Below are positions 1 to 8,600 of a stretch of 41,773 nt of DNA, piece after piece (the first letter of the stretch is position 1; each line of letters starts with the position of its first letter). The DNA comes from Aequorivita soesokkakensis (lineage in GTDB: Bacteria; Bacteroidota; Bacteroidia; Flavobacteriales; Flavobacteriaceae): contig NZ_LXIE01000051.1 of assembly GCF_001641085.1 (NCBI RefSeq), positions 1-41,773 of the forward strand, written 5' to 3'. The position numbers and the translations under genes are program-made. The notes below the pieces were generated by a model. That model saw only the letters and a list, made by a program, of their open reading frames with translations. It ran no database searches and was not told the DNA's origin.

Positions 1-19
1 AACCGAGGTTTTTTAGTTT

Positions 20-42
20 TGCTTATAACTTATAACTGAAAA
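20..42. repeat. Short heptamer array at gene 3' end
   Basis: Three consecutive seven-base units (TGCTTAT, AACTTAT, AACTGAA) run up to the stop codon of the minus-strand thioredoxin gene. The AACYNNN pattern is the same as in the arrays near 37,710 and at 41,749-41,773. Function unknown. Confidence 0.5.
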
Positions 43-1158
43 TTATTCCCCGCCTAAAAGTGTAGCGATTTTTGCTTCCAAAGCTGCTCCGCGCAAGTCT
101 TTATCGATGATCATTCCATTTTCATCTACTAAAAAAGTCGCAGGAATTGAACGCACATTGTATTGTTGAGCAATTGGATCTTGCCACCATTGAAGGTTTG
201 AAACGTGATACCAGTCCATTTTATCATCTTTTATGGCCTGTATCCATTTATCTTTTGCGTCGGCTTTATCTAAGGAAACACTGATTATATTTAAACCTTT
301 GTCGTGATATTTGTTGTAAACATTTACCACATTAGGGTTTTCCATTCTGCAAGGTTTGCACCAAGATGCCCAAAAATCTATAATGGTGTATTTCCCCATC
401 GAATCCTTTAATGACATTGTTTCACCGGTTGGAGTTGGGGCGCTAAAATTTGGAGCGGCACTTCCTACCTCGGCTTTTTTCATAGTTTCAAGATTTGTTT
501 TCAAATCCTTTACTATTTCTGATGCTGCAAGTTTTGGATCCAGATTTTCTAAATAGGCAGAAGCTTCTGCAGGTGTAATTTCTTTTCTGCTAACCATTTC
601 AGAAATAAGCATTACCGCGAAAAGGGAATTGTTGTTGTCTTTTAAGTATTGTTTTTTATAATCCGTTTCCTCGCTCACCAAATTTAAATTTTCACTTTGA
701 ATTCTGGCTATAGCCATAGTGTCGTTCGCCTGTCTTGCTTCGCGGAAACGCTCCATGCTTTCTTGTTTCTTTTTGTTGAAAGAAGTCATTTTTGAAACAA
801 AGTTGCTATAAGCTTCATTTTGTTTTCCGCCAACTATTCGTGATGCTTGAATACTGTCTTTATAGATTGTTGCGGTCATATCCTCATTTTCTGGAAAATA
901 TAAAACAGAACCATTTACTTCATTGATTCTTAAAAAATTCAAATTTAAATCTTCGCTTTTTGGATAGGTTGCAGAAAATTTTCCTTGGGTAACTTTCAAA
1001 GTGTCAATTACCTTTGGTTGTTTGTTTTCCAAGGTATAAACAAATATTTCGGTGCCATCTGCAAAACCTACGGCATCGCCTTCCAGTTTATAAGTGTTAG
1101 TATCTTTGTTACAGGAAATTAGTAAAATTGTAAGGAGTGATGCAAAAAACAGTCTCAT
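43..1158 (-). CDS. TlpA-like thioredoxin lipoprotein with DUF4369 N-terminus
   Basis: Predicted periplasm-facing thiol-disulfide oxidoreductase, 371 aa. The start at 1158 gives a clean lipoprotein signal peptide ending in LLISC. A longer frame reaches 1242, but its extra residues are polar and a -7-like box lies inside it, so 1158 is preferred. The first half fits the DUF4369 domain that precedes thioredoxins in Bacteroidota, followed by a charged helical linker. The C-terminal third is a TlpA/AhpC-TSA thioredoxin fold with the active site WASWCKPC and the cis-proline motif SIPATF. By family it would reduce disulfides or assist cytochrome c maturation, but the specific substrate cannot be seen. 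It stands alone and is divergent from the GAF-protein gene. Confidence 0.88.
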   Translation of the reverse strand: MRLFFASLLTILLISCNKDTNTYKLEGDAVGFADGTEIFVYTLENKQPKVIDTLKVTQGKFSATYPKSEDLNLNFLRINEVNGSVLYFPENEDMTATIYKDSIQASRIVGGKQNEAYSNFVSKMTSFNKKKQESMERFREARQANDTMAIARIQSENLNLVSEETDYKKQYLKDNNNSLFAVMLISEMVSRKEITPAEASAYLENLDPKLAASEIVKDLKTNLETMKKAEVGSAAPNFSAPTPTGETMSLKDSMGKYTIIDFWASWCKPCRMENPNVVNVYNKYHDKGLNIISVSLDKADAKDKWIQAIKDDKMDWYHVSNLQWWQDPIAQQYNVRSIPATFLVDENGMIIDKDLRGAALEAKIATLLGGE

Positions 1159-1180
1159 AATAGGGTTTTTAGAATTTCGA

Positions 1181-1188
1181 CAAAAATA
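1181..1188 (-). promoter_or_regulatory. Putative -7 element for thioredoxin lipoprotein gene
   Basis: The minus strand reads TATTTTTG, a full match to the Bacteroidota TAnnTTTG -7 box, 23 bases before the chosen start codon. No TTG is seen at the proper -33 distance, so it is only a half match. It supports the start at 1158. Confidence 0.45.
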
Positions 1189-1308
1189 ACGGTTTATTGT
1201 TTCATTGGAATAATTGTTGTTGATTTTATTTTTTATTAACACAATTCAAGCTTTTTAAACCTTACTTTTATTGGTTAATAGCTATGAATACAACCATTCA
1301 ACAAAAAG

Positions 1309-3675
1309 ATGACTAAAGAAAAAAAGGAATTTCCATTAAAAATAAAAATAGGCTTCAAAAAAGTGTTTGATGCCTATAGGGAAAAAGCGGGAGAAAGTGA
1401 TTTATTAAAAAAGCAGGTTTCAGAAATACTTTCTCTGGAAAAAGATTACCCAGCTTTGACTTCTGGAATTTCTGATTTTGAAAAAATTTCAAAATATAAA
1501 GAGCAGATCGATATAATTCTAAATCCGTTATTTCCTTCAGTATTGGAAAACAATGAAATTAAATTTGCTACAATTCCCTTTCAAGAAGTAGCTTTTAAAA
1601 GCACACAACGATACAAGGATATTCTGAAAAATGCCGGGAAAGATTTTTCCATGGACATCATAAATTTTGATGAGGATCAATTTTATATTATGGGCTGTAG
1701 CCTAATTTTGAGTCATCATTACGGCGAAAAGGTAGATTTTAAGCGTTCCTTTTATTACAATATTCCAGATGGAAATGGAATGGTTAAAAACTATAGATTG
1801 TTTTATAATGCCGATTTTGTTGAAATCCAAAAAACAGCAAAGGCAAAAGAAATTTCACAGGACGATATAAATGAATTGCTGGAAAGCTTTGAGGACGTTT
1901 CAGTTTGGAAAGAAAAATTTCCTCCCGGAAGCTGGATTTTTAATGGTTTTGTAATTGCGACATTAACAGACGTTACAACGGATGTGTCCATTTCCGAATT
2001 CAAAACCAATTTGCTCCGTTTGGAAAAAAATGGCGGATTTCACAATACCGAGTTCAGCCGTATTTTTCGGGCCATTTTCAATCTGAAGGAGCTCATGATT
2101 GGTTTTACGGATTATAACGAAGAAAATGAATCTTTTGAGCGTACGCTTTTCAAGGAGATTCCAAGTTTTATTCTTCAAGGGAAAAAATCACAGGTCAGCA
2201 AAGATGCGCTTTGCAGTGCTTCCTATTATACACTCTTCAAGCAAAAGGAATTTTATTGCGTAACGGATGCCGAGAGGTATCATAAAATGTATCCCGAAAA
2301 TCTGCTGTATAAAAAAATGCTGGATCAGGGAATGAAAAGCGCCATTTTTGCCGCTATCGTTTCAGATGAAAAAATTCTTGGGGTGTTGGAACTCGTTTCT
2401 CCAAACGCCAATGCGCTTAACACCATAAACGCCAATAAACTTCGGGATATTATGCCTTTTCTTATTGATTCGGTAGTGCGATCAAAGGAAAATTTTGAAA
2501 ACGAACTGGAACTGATAATCCAAGAAGAATGTACGGCCATTCACAGCAGTGTGCAATGGAAATTCCGCAAGGAGGCAAAACGCTATTTAACGTCCTTAAC
2601 AGAGGGAAACCCGACGTTTTTCCGCGAAATAGTTTTTGAGGATGTACACCCACTTTACGGACAAACCGATATAAAAGGTTCATCGGAAGCTCGAAATTTA
2701 GCTACAAAGCAAGATTTAAAGTTACAGTTGACCTATATAGAAACTGTATTGAAAAAATTATCCAATCATACTTTCTTGCCCATTCTTGAGCAAATGAATT
2801 TTACCATCACTGGCTATTTGAAAGAAATAGATGAGAATCTACAGGTAGATACCGAAAGGAATATCATGAATTTTCTGATTTCCGAAATTGTACCGTTTTT
2901 TAAATATATAAGGGAGAGAAATGAAACGTTTAAACAGTTGGTTGATGAATATTATGAACTTATAGATTCAGACACAGGGCTCGTCTATAAAAACAGGAAA
3001 GATTATGATGAATCGGTTATGCTTATAAACAAGAGGCTCGCTTCGGTATTGGACAAAAAACAGCAGGAAGCCCAAAAAATGTACCCTCATTATTTTGAGC
3101 GATTCAAAACAGATGGCGTAGAGCACAACCTCTATATTGGAGAAGCTATTACTAAGGAAAAATCTTTCAATAAAATATTTCTGAAAAATCTTAAGCTTTG
3201 GCAGTTGCAGATTATTTGCGAAATGGAAAACAATTATTACCGTTTGAAGGATAAACTGCCCGTAGAGCTGGATGTTGCCTCTATGATTTTGGCATTCAAC
3301 GGCTCGCTCTCGCTGAGATTTAGAATGGATGAAAAGCGTTTTGATGTTGATGGCACCTATAATGCACGTTACGAAGTTGTAAAAAAACGTGTGGACAAAG
3401 CAAATATAAAAAACACCGAAGAGCGCATAACTCAACCAGGAAAAATAGCAATTATATATTCCCAAAAAGAAGATGAAGAGGAATATTTAAAGTATATCCA
3501 TTTTCTTCAGCATCAAAAATTGCTTGGGGAAGAAATCGAAATTTTGGAGCTTGAAGATTTGCAGGGTGTTACAGGTTTAAAAGCGCTGCGTGTAACGGTC
3601 CTTTATTCCAAAAACAGTGATAAAGTGAAAGAATATTATACCTACGAGGATTTAATCTCACAAATCGAGGAATAA
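1309..3675 (+). CDS. Large GAF-domain protein of unknown function
   Basis: A 788-aa soluble protein with no signal peptide or membrane segment. Residues of roughly 250-400 look like a GAF sensor domain, including a strand-rich stretch around FAAIVSDEKILGVLELVSP. The rest is mostly helical, with a motif PLYGQTDIKGSSEARN near residue 455 and a conserved-looking block near 680 (FRMDEKRFDVDGTYNARYE). I believe this arrangement recurs in flavobacterial proteins annotated only as GAF-domain proteins. No histidine kinase, GGDEF or cyclase catalytic motifs were found, so it may bind a small ligand and act by protein contacts. It converges on the HD-Pycsar gene, with only three bases between the stop codons. 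Confidence 0.7.
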   Translation: MTKEKKEFPLKIKIGFKKVFDAYREKAGESDLLKKQVSEILSLEKDYPALTSGISDFEKISKYKEQIDIILNPLFPSVLENNEIKFATIPFQEVAFKSTQRYKDILKNAGKDFSMDIINFDEDQFYIMGCSLILSHHYGEKVDFKRSFYYNIPDGNGMVKNYRLFYNADFVEIQKTAKAKEISQDDINELLESFEDVSVWKEKFPPGSWIFNGFVIATLTDVTTDVSISEFKTNLLRLEKNGGFHNTEFSRIFRAIFNLKELMIGFTDYNEENESFERTLFKEIPSFILQGKKSQVSKDALCSASYYTLFKQKEFYCVTDAERYHKMYPENLLYKKMLDQGMKSAIFAAIVSDEKILGVLELVSPNANALNTINANKLRDIMPFLIDSVVRSKENFENELELIIQEECTAIHSSVQWKFRKEAKRYLTSLTEGNPTFFREIVFEDVHPLYGQTDIKGSSEARNLATKQDLKLQLTYIETVLKKLSNHTFLPILEQMNFTITGYLKEIDENLQVDTERNIMNFLISEIVPFFKYIRERNETFKQLVDEYYELIDSDTGLVYKNRKDYDESVMLINKRLASVLDKKQQEAQKMYPHYFERFKTDGVEHNLYIGEAITKEKSFNKIFLKNLKLWQLQIICEMENNYYRLKDKLPVELDVASMILAFNGSLSLRFRMDEKRFDVDGTYNARYEVVKKRVDKANIKNTEERITQPGKIAIIYSQKEDEEEYLKYIHFLQHQKLLGEEIEILELEDLQGVTGLKALRVTVLYSKNSDKVKEYYTYEDLISQIEE

Positions 3676-3678
3676 ATT

Positions 3679-4863
3679 TTATTGTTCCAGATAGAAAAAT
3701 AGGGCAAAGGCAATCAAGGAAATAATAGTTCCCGCCACGAAAATAGTGTAGGTAAGTCTTAAAATCCGGTATTTTCTGTCCAATACTTTTCCCAAAAAGT
3801 ATAAATCCTTTGTAAGCGATTTGTAAACGTAGTTTCTATCTTTCAACAATTCATCAATGGCCCATTCAAATTGGTCGAGTTCCATTTTGTGGAAATTCCC
3901 AAAAAAAGTAAGGTTTACGTTTTGCTTTTCCACATCTTCCTTGGTAAACTCTCCGCGGGTAACATTTGGCCTCGTGGCTATTACTGCCAAAACCATTGTG
4001 ATGGCGCTAAAAAGAACGAATAGGGCAGTGGGTATAATTAAATAATTATTATTGTCCAATTTTGAAATAAGGTTTGAAAGCACTAACGAAATGATAATGG
4101 CATTTACGGAAAGCATAATGTTTGCCTTTGTATCTGCAATGTCACTCAATTTCATATGATTTCTTAAAGCAGTGCGGTAAAAAGTTTGGATTCCGCGTTC
4201 CGGGCTGTCGTTTTTATATTTAGCCTTTAACTTGGCCTTCGTTTTTTCTTTCTGAAATTTCTCTTTGTTCTTTTTTCGCTTATTAAGGAGCTTTGAAAGG
4301 TTTTCTTCCTTAGTGGGTTGCCAGTTTTTCAGGGCATAATCCGTATAAAACTGATGATTCTCCACTAGAACTTTTATGTTTTCTTCAAGCCATTCCTCTG
4401 CAGTATAGTTATGAATATTTTGTGATATATATTCCTGCCTTAAAAACTCGCTGGCTTCTTCAAAATAATCTTTCCCAAAGTGCGAGGAATCCGCATCCCG
4501 AATAATTTTTTCAAGTTCGTTTTGTGGAGTTGTATTTTTGAATTTTGTAGCTAAAATGCAATTTTTCACACCTTCAATTATATCTTCCTCAACGCCTTGT
4601 TTTTTCAAAAAATCAACCGCAATTTTTACACTTTCCTCTTCGTGGTTTTCACGGGAAACGGTATAGCCAGAATCGTGTAGCAAAGCCGCAAAACGTAGTG
4701 TTTTAGCATCTTTAACATCAATTTGGGAGTTTTCAATAATTTCGTTTATACTTTTATAAACACGTTTTGTATGAGTATAATTATGATATATAAACGTGTT
4801 TGGAAGCTTATTTTTAAATAGTTGGAATATAAATTTATCAGTAGCTTCAACAGTAGTGTCCAT
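3679..4863 (-). CDS. HD-domain hydrolase fused to Pycsar-type membrane effector (PycTM/DUF5706)
   Basis: A 394-aa two-part protein. Residues of about 20-190 form an HD phosphohydrolase domain: H27/H31 in the HNYTH motif, the HD doublet at 63-64, H74, and a later aspartate in the IRDADSS stretch. This metal-site pattern is typical of nucleotide or cyclic-nucleotide phosphodiesterases. A lysine-rich linker (about 190-225) leads to a PycTM-type domain with the signature ADTKANIMLSVNAIIIS near 244-260, two adjacent membrane helices and a third at the C-terminus. PycTM proteins are the membrane effectors of cCMP/cUMP anti-phage Pycsar systems. No cyclase gene adjoins, so a role in cyclic-nucleotide sensing plus degradation is an inference. 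It is convergent with the GAF gene. Confidence 0.85.
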   Translation of the reverse strand: MDTTVEATDKFIFQLFKNKLPNTFIYHNYTHTKRVYKSINEIIENSQIDVKDAKTLRFAALLHDSGYTVSRENHEEESVKIAVDFLKKQGVEEDIIEGVKNCILATKFKNTTPQNELEKIIRDADSSHFGKDYFEEASEFLRQEYISQNIHNYTAEEWLEENIKVLVENHQFYTDYALKNWQPTKEENLSKLLNKRKKNKEKFQKEKTKAKLKAKYKNDSPERGIQTFYRTALRNHMKLSDIADTKANIMLSVNAIIISLVLSNLISKLDNNNYLIIPTALFVLFSAITMVLAVIATRPNVTRGEFTKEDVEKQNVNLTFFGNFHKMELDQFEWAIDELLKDRNYVYKSLTKDLYFLGKVLDRKYRILRLTYTIFVAGTIISLIAFALFFYLEQ

Positions 4864-4915
4864 GTAAAAAATTTAGTTATCCAAAGTACTAAAAAATCAA
4901 CACCGAAACAGATAC

Positions 4916-7900
4916 ATGAATAAAATTAACATCTTTATAACTTTTGCCGTTGCGGCAATTTTTTCTGGCTGTGCAACTTACGGCCCGCAGTACAAAACAG
5001 GTGAAAATAGCCTCCCCAGTGAAACTTCCGAAAAGGAAATAGACAAAACGTTCTATTTAATAGGAAATGCCGGAAATTCTGGGAATGAAGCTTCAAAATC
5101 CATCCAATCCCTCAAAAAATATTTAGCTGAAAACAATACCGAAGATAGTTATGTTCTGTTCTTGGGAAATAGTTTTTATCCCTCGGGAATGCAGCCAAAG
5201 GACGATGCTTTGAAAAATGAAGCTGAAAAATCTATGGACCAGCAACTTGAAGCTTTAAAGGGATTTAAAGGAAAAATAGTGGTACTTCCCGGCAACCGCG
5301 ATTGGAAAAGTGGGGTGGACGGACTGGAATTGGAAGAAGATTTCCTTAAAGCGAAATTTGACGATGCCGATGTGCTACAACCAAACAATGGCTGTGGTTT
5401 GGAAAGTATAGATATAAATGACAATGTGCATTTGCTCGCGCTGGATACCCAGTGGTTTTTGGAAGATTGGGACGATTATCCAAAAATGAACGATAAGTGC
5501 GACATAAAAACCCGCGATAAATTTTTTATAGAAATTGAGGGCGAACTAAAGAAAAATGCCAATAAAACCATTATTGTCGCACTGTACCATCCGCTTATTA
5601 CCTACGGAGAGCACGGCGGAAAATACCCGCTGATACACAAAGACTTTTTCAGCACATTTATCAAACAAGTTAAAATTCAAGGCGCGATTTCCAAACAGGA
5701 TCGTTATAATGAACGCTATAATGAATTGGCCGATAGGTTAAAAGTACTTACTAAGGATGTTGACCGTCTTGTGTTTGTTTCTGGATCGGATGAGTCGCTA
5801 CAATATATTGAGAACGGTTCGGTAAAACAAATTGTTTCCGGTGCCGGTTCTGGCGCAACTGCGGCTGCTTTGGGACAGTTTGGGGAATTTTCTTATGGAG
5901 GACAAGGTTTTGCAAGACTTGATGTTGAAAAAAACGGCGCATCGGAAGTGCGCTTTTTTAAAGCGAATGACGATGGAACTTCAGCTTTAGTTTTTCAAAA
6001 GAAAATATTTGATGCTGAAAAGCAATATGATTTTTCCACACTTCACGAAAATTTTCCGCCAACTACAAAAGCAAAGATTTACACAGATGAAATGGTTGAA
6101 AAAACGGGCTTCTACAAAACCGTTTGGGGAAAACATTACCGTAATATTTATGGCACAGATGTAACCGCTAAGAATGTACTTTTGGATACGCTTTATGGCG
6201 GACTAAAAGTAGTAAGGGCCGGAGGCGGCCACCAAACCCGCTCACTCAGGTTGGAGGATAAAGAAGGAAAAACTTACAATATGCGCGCTCTTAAAAAAAG
6301 CGCTGTGCAATTTCTACAGACTGTTATAATTAAGGACAAAATGGTAGAAGATGATTTTCGAAATACAATTCCGGAAGATTTAATCCTTGATTTTTATACC
6401 GCCGCACATCCCTATGGTGCTTTTACAATTCCCCAGTTATCGGACGCTGCTGGAATTCTTCACACAAACCCAAAACTGTATTATGTGCCAAAGCAAAAAG
6501 CCCTCGGAAAATATAATGAGGAATATGGCAATGAACTTTATATGATTGTGGAAAGGCCCGACAAGGAATTTGACGGCAAAATTTTCGGTTATCCCGATGA
6601 TGTGGAAAGCACGGACGATTTGCTTGCAAAACTTCGCGAGGATGAAAAATACAAACTGGATGAAAAAGCCTATATCCGTGCCAGGGTTTTCGATATGTTG
6701 ATTGGCGATTGGGACCGTCACAATGACCAATGGCGTTTTGCCCAACACAAAGATGACGATGGAAATTCTTTGTTTGTGCCCATTCCGAGAGATCGGGACC
6801 AAGTTTATTCAAATTTTGATGGCGGTTTGCTAGACGTGGTTAGAACCTTGTTCAACACATCGCGACAATTTCAGGTTTATGGCGAAGAGCTTAAGCACAC
6901 TAAATGGTTCAATGCGGCTGGTATAAAACTGGATCACGCTTTGATCCAAAACTTTGGAAAGGAAGCTTGGCTGGAACAGGCCGCAATCATCCAAAATAAC
7001 GTTACCGATCAAGTAATTGAAAGTGCTTTTAAGGACCTTCCGAAAGAAGCCCAGGATGAAACCGCAGCAGAAATAAAGCAAAAACTAAAAGGAAGACGCG
7101 ATAATATAGTGAAAATTGCGGGAGAATATTATGATTATCTCGCCAAACTGCAAGTAATCACAGGAACCGATAAGGATGATTATATTGAAATTACACGCCT
7201 GCCGGAAGGAAAAACAAGTATAAAAACTTACAGAATAAAAAATGGCGAAAAGGGAGATTTAATGGTCGACAGAACTTTTGATGCGAAGGAAACCAAGGAA
7301 ATTTGGGTGTATGGTTTGGACGACGACGATGTGTTTGAAGTGAAGGGAGACGGAAACAATCCAATTTTCTTAAGAATTATTGGAGGTCAAAACAACGATA
7401 CCTATAAAATTACCAACGGCAGAAAAGTGAAGGTTTACGATCAAAAAAGTAAAAAAAATACCGTGGAGGAAAAAGGTGGGGCTACTTTCCGATTTACTGA
7501 CAACTATGACTACAATACTTTTGATTACAAAAAACAAATTCAGTCTGTAAATTTATTTCTGCCGGTCATAGCTTTTAATCCAGATGATGGTCTTAAATTA
7601 GGCTTTTCGGATCTTTTCACTGTAAATGGTTTTCAACGAAATCCGTTTTCACAACAGCATCGTGTTGCCTTTGGGTATTATTTTGCTACGCAAGGATTTG
7701 ATGTGAATTACGAAGGAGAGTTTGCCAATATTTTCGGAAATTGGAATTTCTTGATTGGCGGCTATTTCCAAAATGCGAATTTTTCAGAGAATTATTTTGG
7801 TACTGGAAATGAAACCATAAACCCAGATTATGAATTTGATATTGGACTGGATTATAATCGTGTAAGAATAGGTGGTTATGGTGCTTCCTTTGGATTTAAA

Positions 7901-8593
7901 AAAGATACACCTTATGGAAGCAAATTTCAATTCAAGGCAATTTTTGATGCAATTGAAGTAGAGGGAACGGATGATAGATTTATATCAGAAGTAATTCCTG
8001 CCCCGACGGAATTGGACGAGACCAAAAATTTTGTAACCGCTGAAGGAATTTATCAGTACGAAAGTTATGATAATAAAATAAACCCAACCCGAGGAATGGA
8101 CTTTTCATTGGTTGCCGGGGGAACGCAAAATATAGAAGATAGTGAACGGATTTTCGGTTATGTGAAACCTTCAATTATATTCTATAACGCTATTACAAGG
8201 GATAGAAAATTGGTTTTGAAAACAGACGTACGCGGACAGTTTAATATTGGAAACAATTACGAGTTTTATCAGGGCGCACAGTTAGGTAGCGATACAGGAT
8301 TAAGAGCTTACAGAAATGAGCGTTTTACCGGTAGAAGTGCAGCTGTTGCCGGCGCTGACCTTCGTTATAGCTTCAATAAATTCCGTACCGCTTTGACCCC
8401 TGTGCAAATAGGTATTTTTGGTGGGTATGATGTAGGAAGGGTTTGGGTTCCGAATGATACTTCAGATGTTTTTCACAGCTCTTATGGAGGAGGACTTTGG
8501 GTAAACACAGCAGATTTGTTGAGTGGAACCTTCAATTTATTTAGTGGGGAAGAAGGATTGCGTTTCACTTTCGGCTTGGCGTTTTCAATGTAA
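4916..8593 (+). CDS. Giant outer-membrane lipoprotein: degenerate phosphoesterase, kinase-like middle domain, Omp85-type barrel
   Basis: A 1225-aa protein with a lipobox-type signal (FSGC, Cys19). Residues 43-360 align with the calcineurin-like phosphoesterase of the next gene, but the metal ligands are gone: GDA is GNA (50-52), GDN is GNS (84-86), GNHE is GNRD (126-129) and GHDH is GSDE (290-293). It is therefore probably not a working phosphatase. The middle domain (about 410-740) has a glycine-rich segment AGGGHQTRSLRL, then RALKK, GDWDRHNDQW (597-606) and PIPRDRDQ (622-629), an order resembling HipA/CotH-type atypical kinases. From about 880 to the end is a surface-antigen/Omp85-type barrel with GLRAYRNERFTG. 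It lies 7 bases upstream of its paralogue and is presumably cotranscribed with it. The kinase reading is inference. Confidence 0.8.
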   Translation: MNKINIFITFAVAAIFSGCATYGPQYKTGENSLPSETSEKEIDKTFYLIGNAGNSGNEASKSIQSLKKYLAENNTEDSYVLFLGNSFYPSGMQPKDDALKNEAEKSMDQQLEALKGFKGKIVVLPGNRDWKSGVDGLELEEDFLKAKFDDADVLQPNNGCGLESIDINDNVHLLALDTQWFLEDWDDYPKMNDKCDIKTRDKFFIEIEGELKKNANKTIIVALYHPLITYGEHGGKYPLIHKDFFSTFIKQVKIQGAISKQDRYNERYNELADRLKVLTKDVDRLVFVSGSDESLQYIENGSVKQIVSGAGSGATAAALGQFGEFSYGGQGFARLDVEKNGASEVRFFKANDDGTSALVFQKKIFDAEKQYDFSTLHENFPPTTKAKIYTDEMVEKTGFYKTVWGKHYRNIYGTDVTAKNVLLDTLYGGLKVVRAGGGHQTRSLRLEDKEGKTYNMRALKKSAVQFLQTVIIKDKMVEDDFRNTIPEDLILDFYTAAHPYGAFTIPQLSDAAGILHTNPKLYYVPKQKALGKYNEEYGNELYMIVERPDKEFDGKIFGYPDDVESTDDLLAKLREDEKYKLDEKAYIRARVFDMLIGDWDRHNDQWRFAQHKDDDGNSLFVPIPRDRDQVYSNFDGGLLDVVRTLFNTSRQFQVYGEELKHTKWFNAAGIKLDHALIQNFGKEAWLEQAAIIQNNVTDQVIESAFKDLPKEAQDETAAEIKQKLKGRRDNIVKIAGEYYDYLAKLQVITGTDKDDYIEITRLPEGKTSIKTYRIKNGEKGDLMVDRTFDAKETKEIWVYGLDDDDVFEVKGDGNNPIFLRIIGGQNNDTYKITNGRKVKVYDQKSKKNTVEEKGGATFRFTDNYDYNTFDYKKQIQSVNLFLPVIAFNPDDGLKLGFSDLFTVNGFQRNPFSQQHRVAFGYYFATQGFDVNYEGEFANIFGNWNFLIGGYFQNANFSENYFGTGNETINPDYEFDIGLDYNRVRIGGYGASFGFKKDTPYGSKFQFKAIFDAIEVEGTDDRFISEVIPAPTELDETKNFVTAEGIYQYESYDNKINPTRGMDFSLVAGGTQNIEDSERIFGYVKPSIIFYNAITRDRKLVLKTDVRGQFNIGNNYEFYQGAQLGSDTGLRAYRNERFTGRSAAVAGADLRYSFNKFRTALTPVQIGIFGGYDVGRVWVPNDTSDVFHSSYGGGLWVNTADLLSGTFNLFSGEEGLRFTFGLAFSM

Positions 8594-8600
8594 ATGATGT

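Noticed and set aside
1-16. CCGAGGTTTTTT at the window start looks like the right arm of a terminator.
   Set aside because: The left arm would lie outside the window, so it cannot be verified.
2680-2740. DIKGSS in the GAF protein resembles the DIxGS/T motif of class III nucleotide cyclases, tempting as the missing Pycsar cyclase.
   Set aside because: The following sequence is helical and lacks the second metal aspartate, the substrate lysine and the transition-state arginine at usual distances.
2968-3465. A 165-codon open frame on the minus strand inside the GAF gene.
   Set aside because: Its product looks like random cysteine- and phenylalanine-rich antisense translation, and the plus-strand gene is intact.
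6423-6812. Two overlapping minus-strand open frames of 121-129 codons inside the first phosphoesterase gene.
   Set aside because: Shadow frames of the conserved middle domain; histidine- and proline-rich composition without domains.
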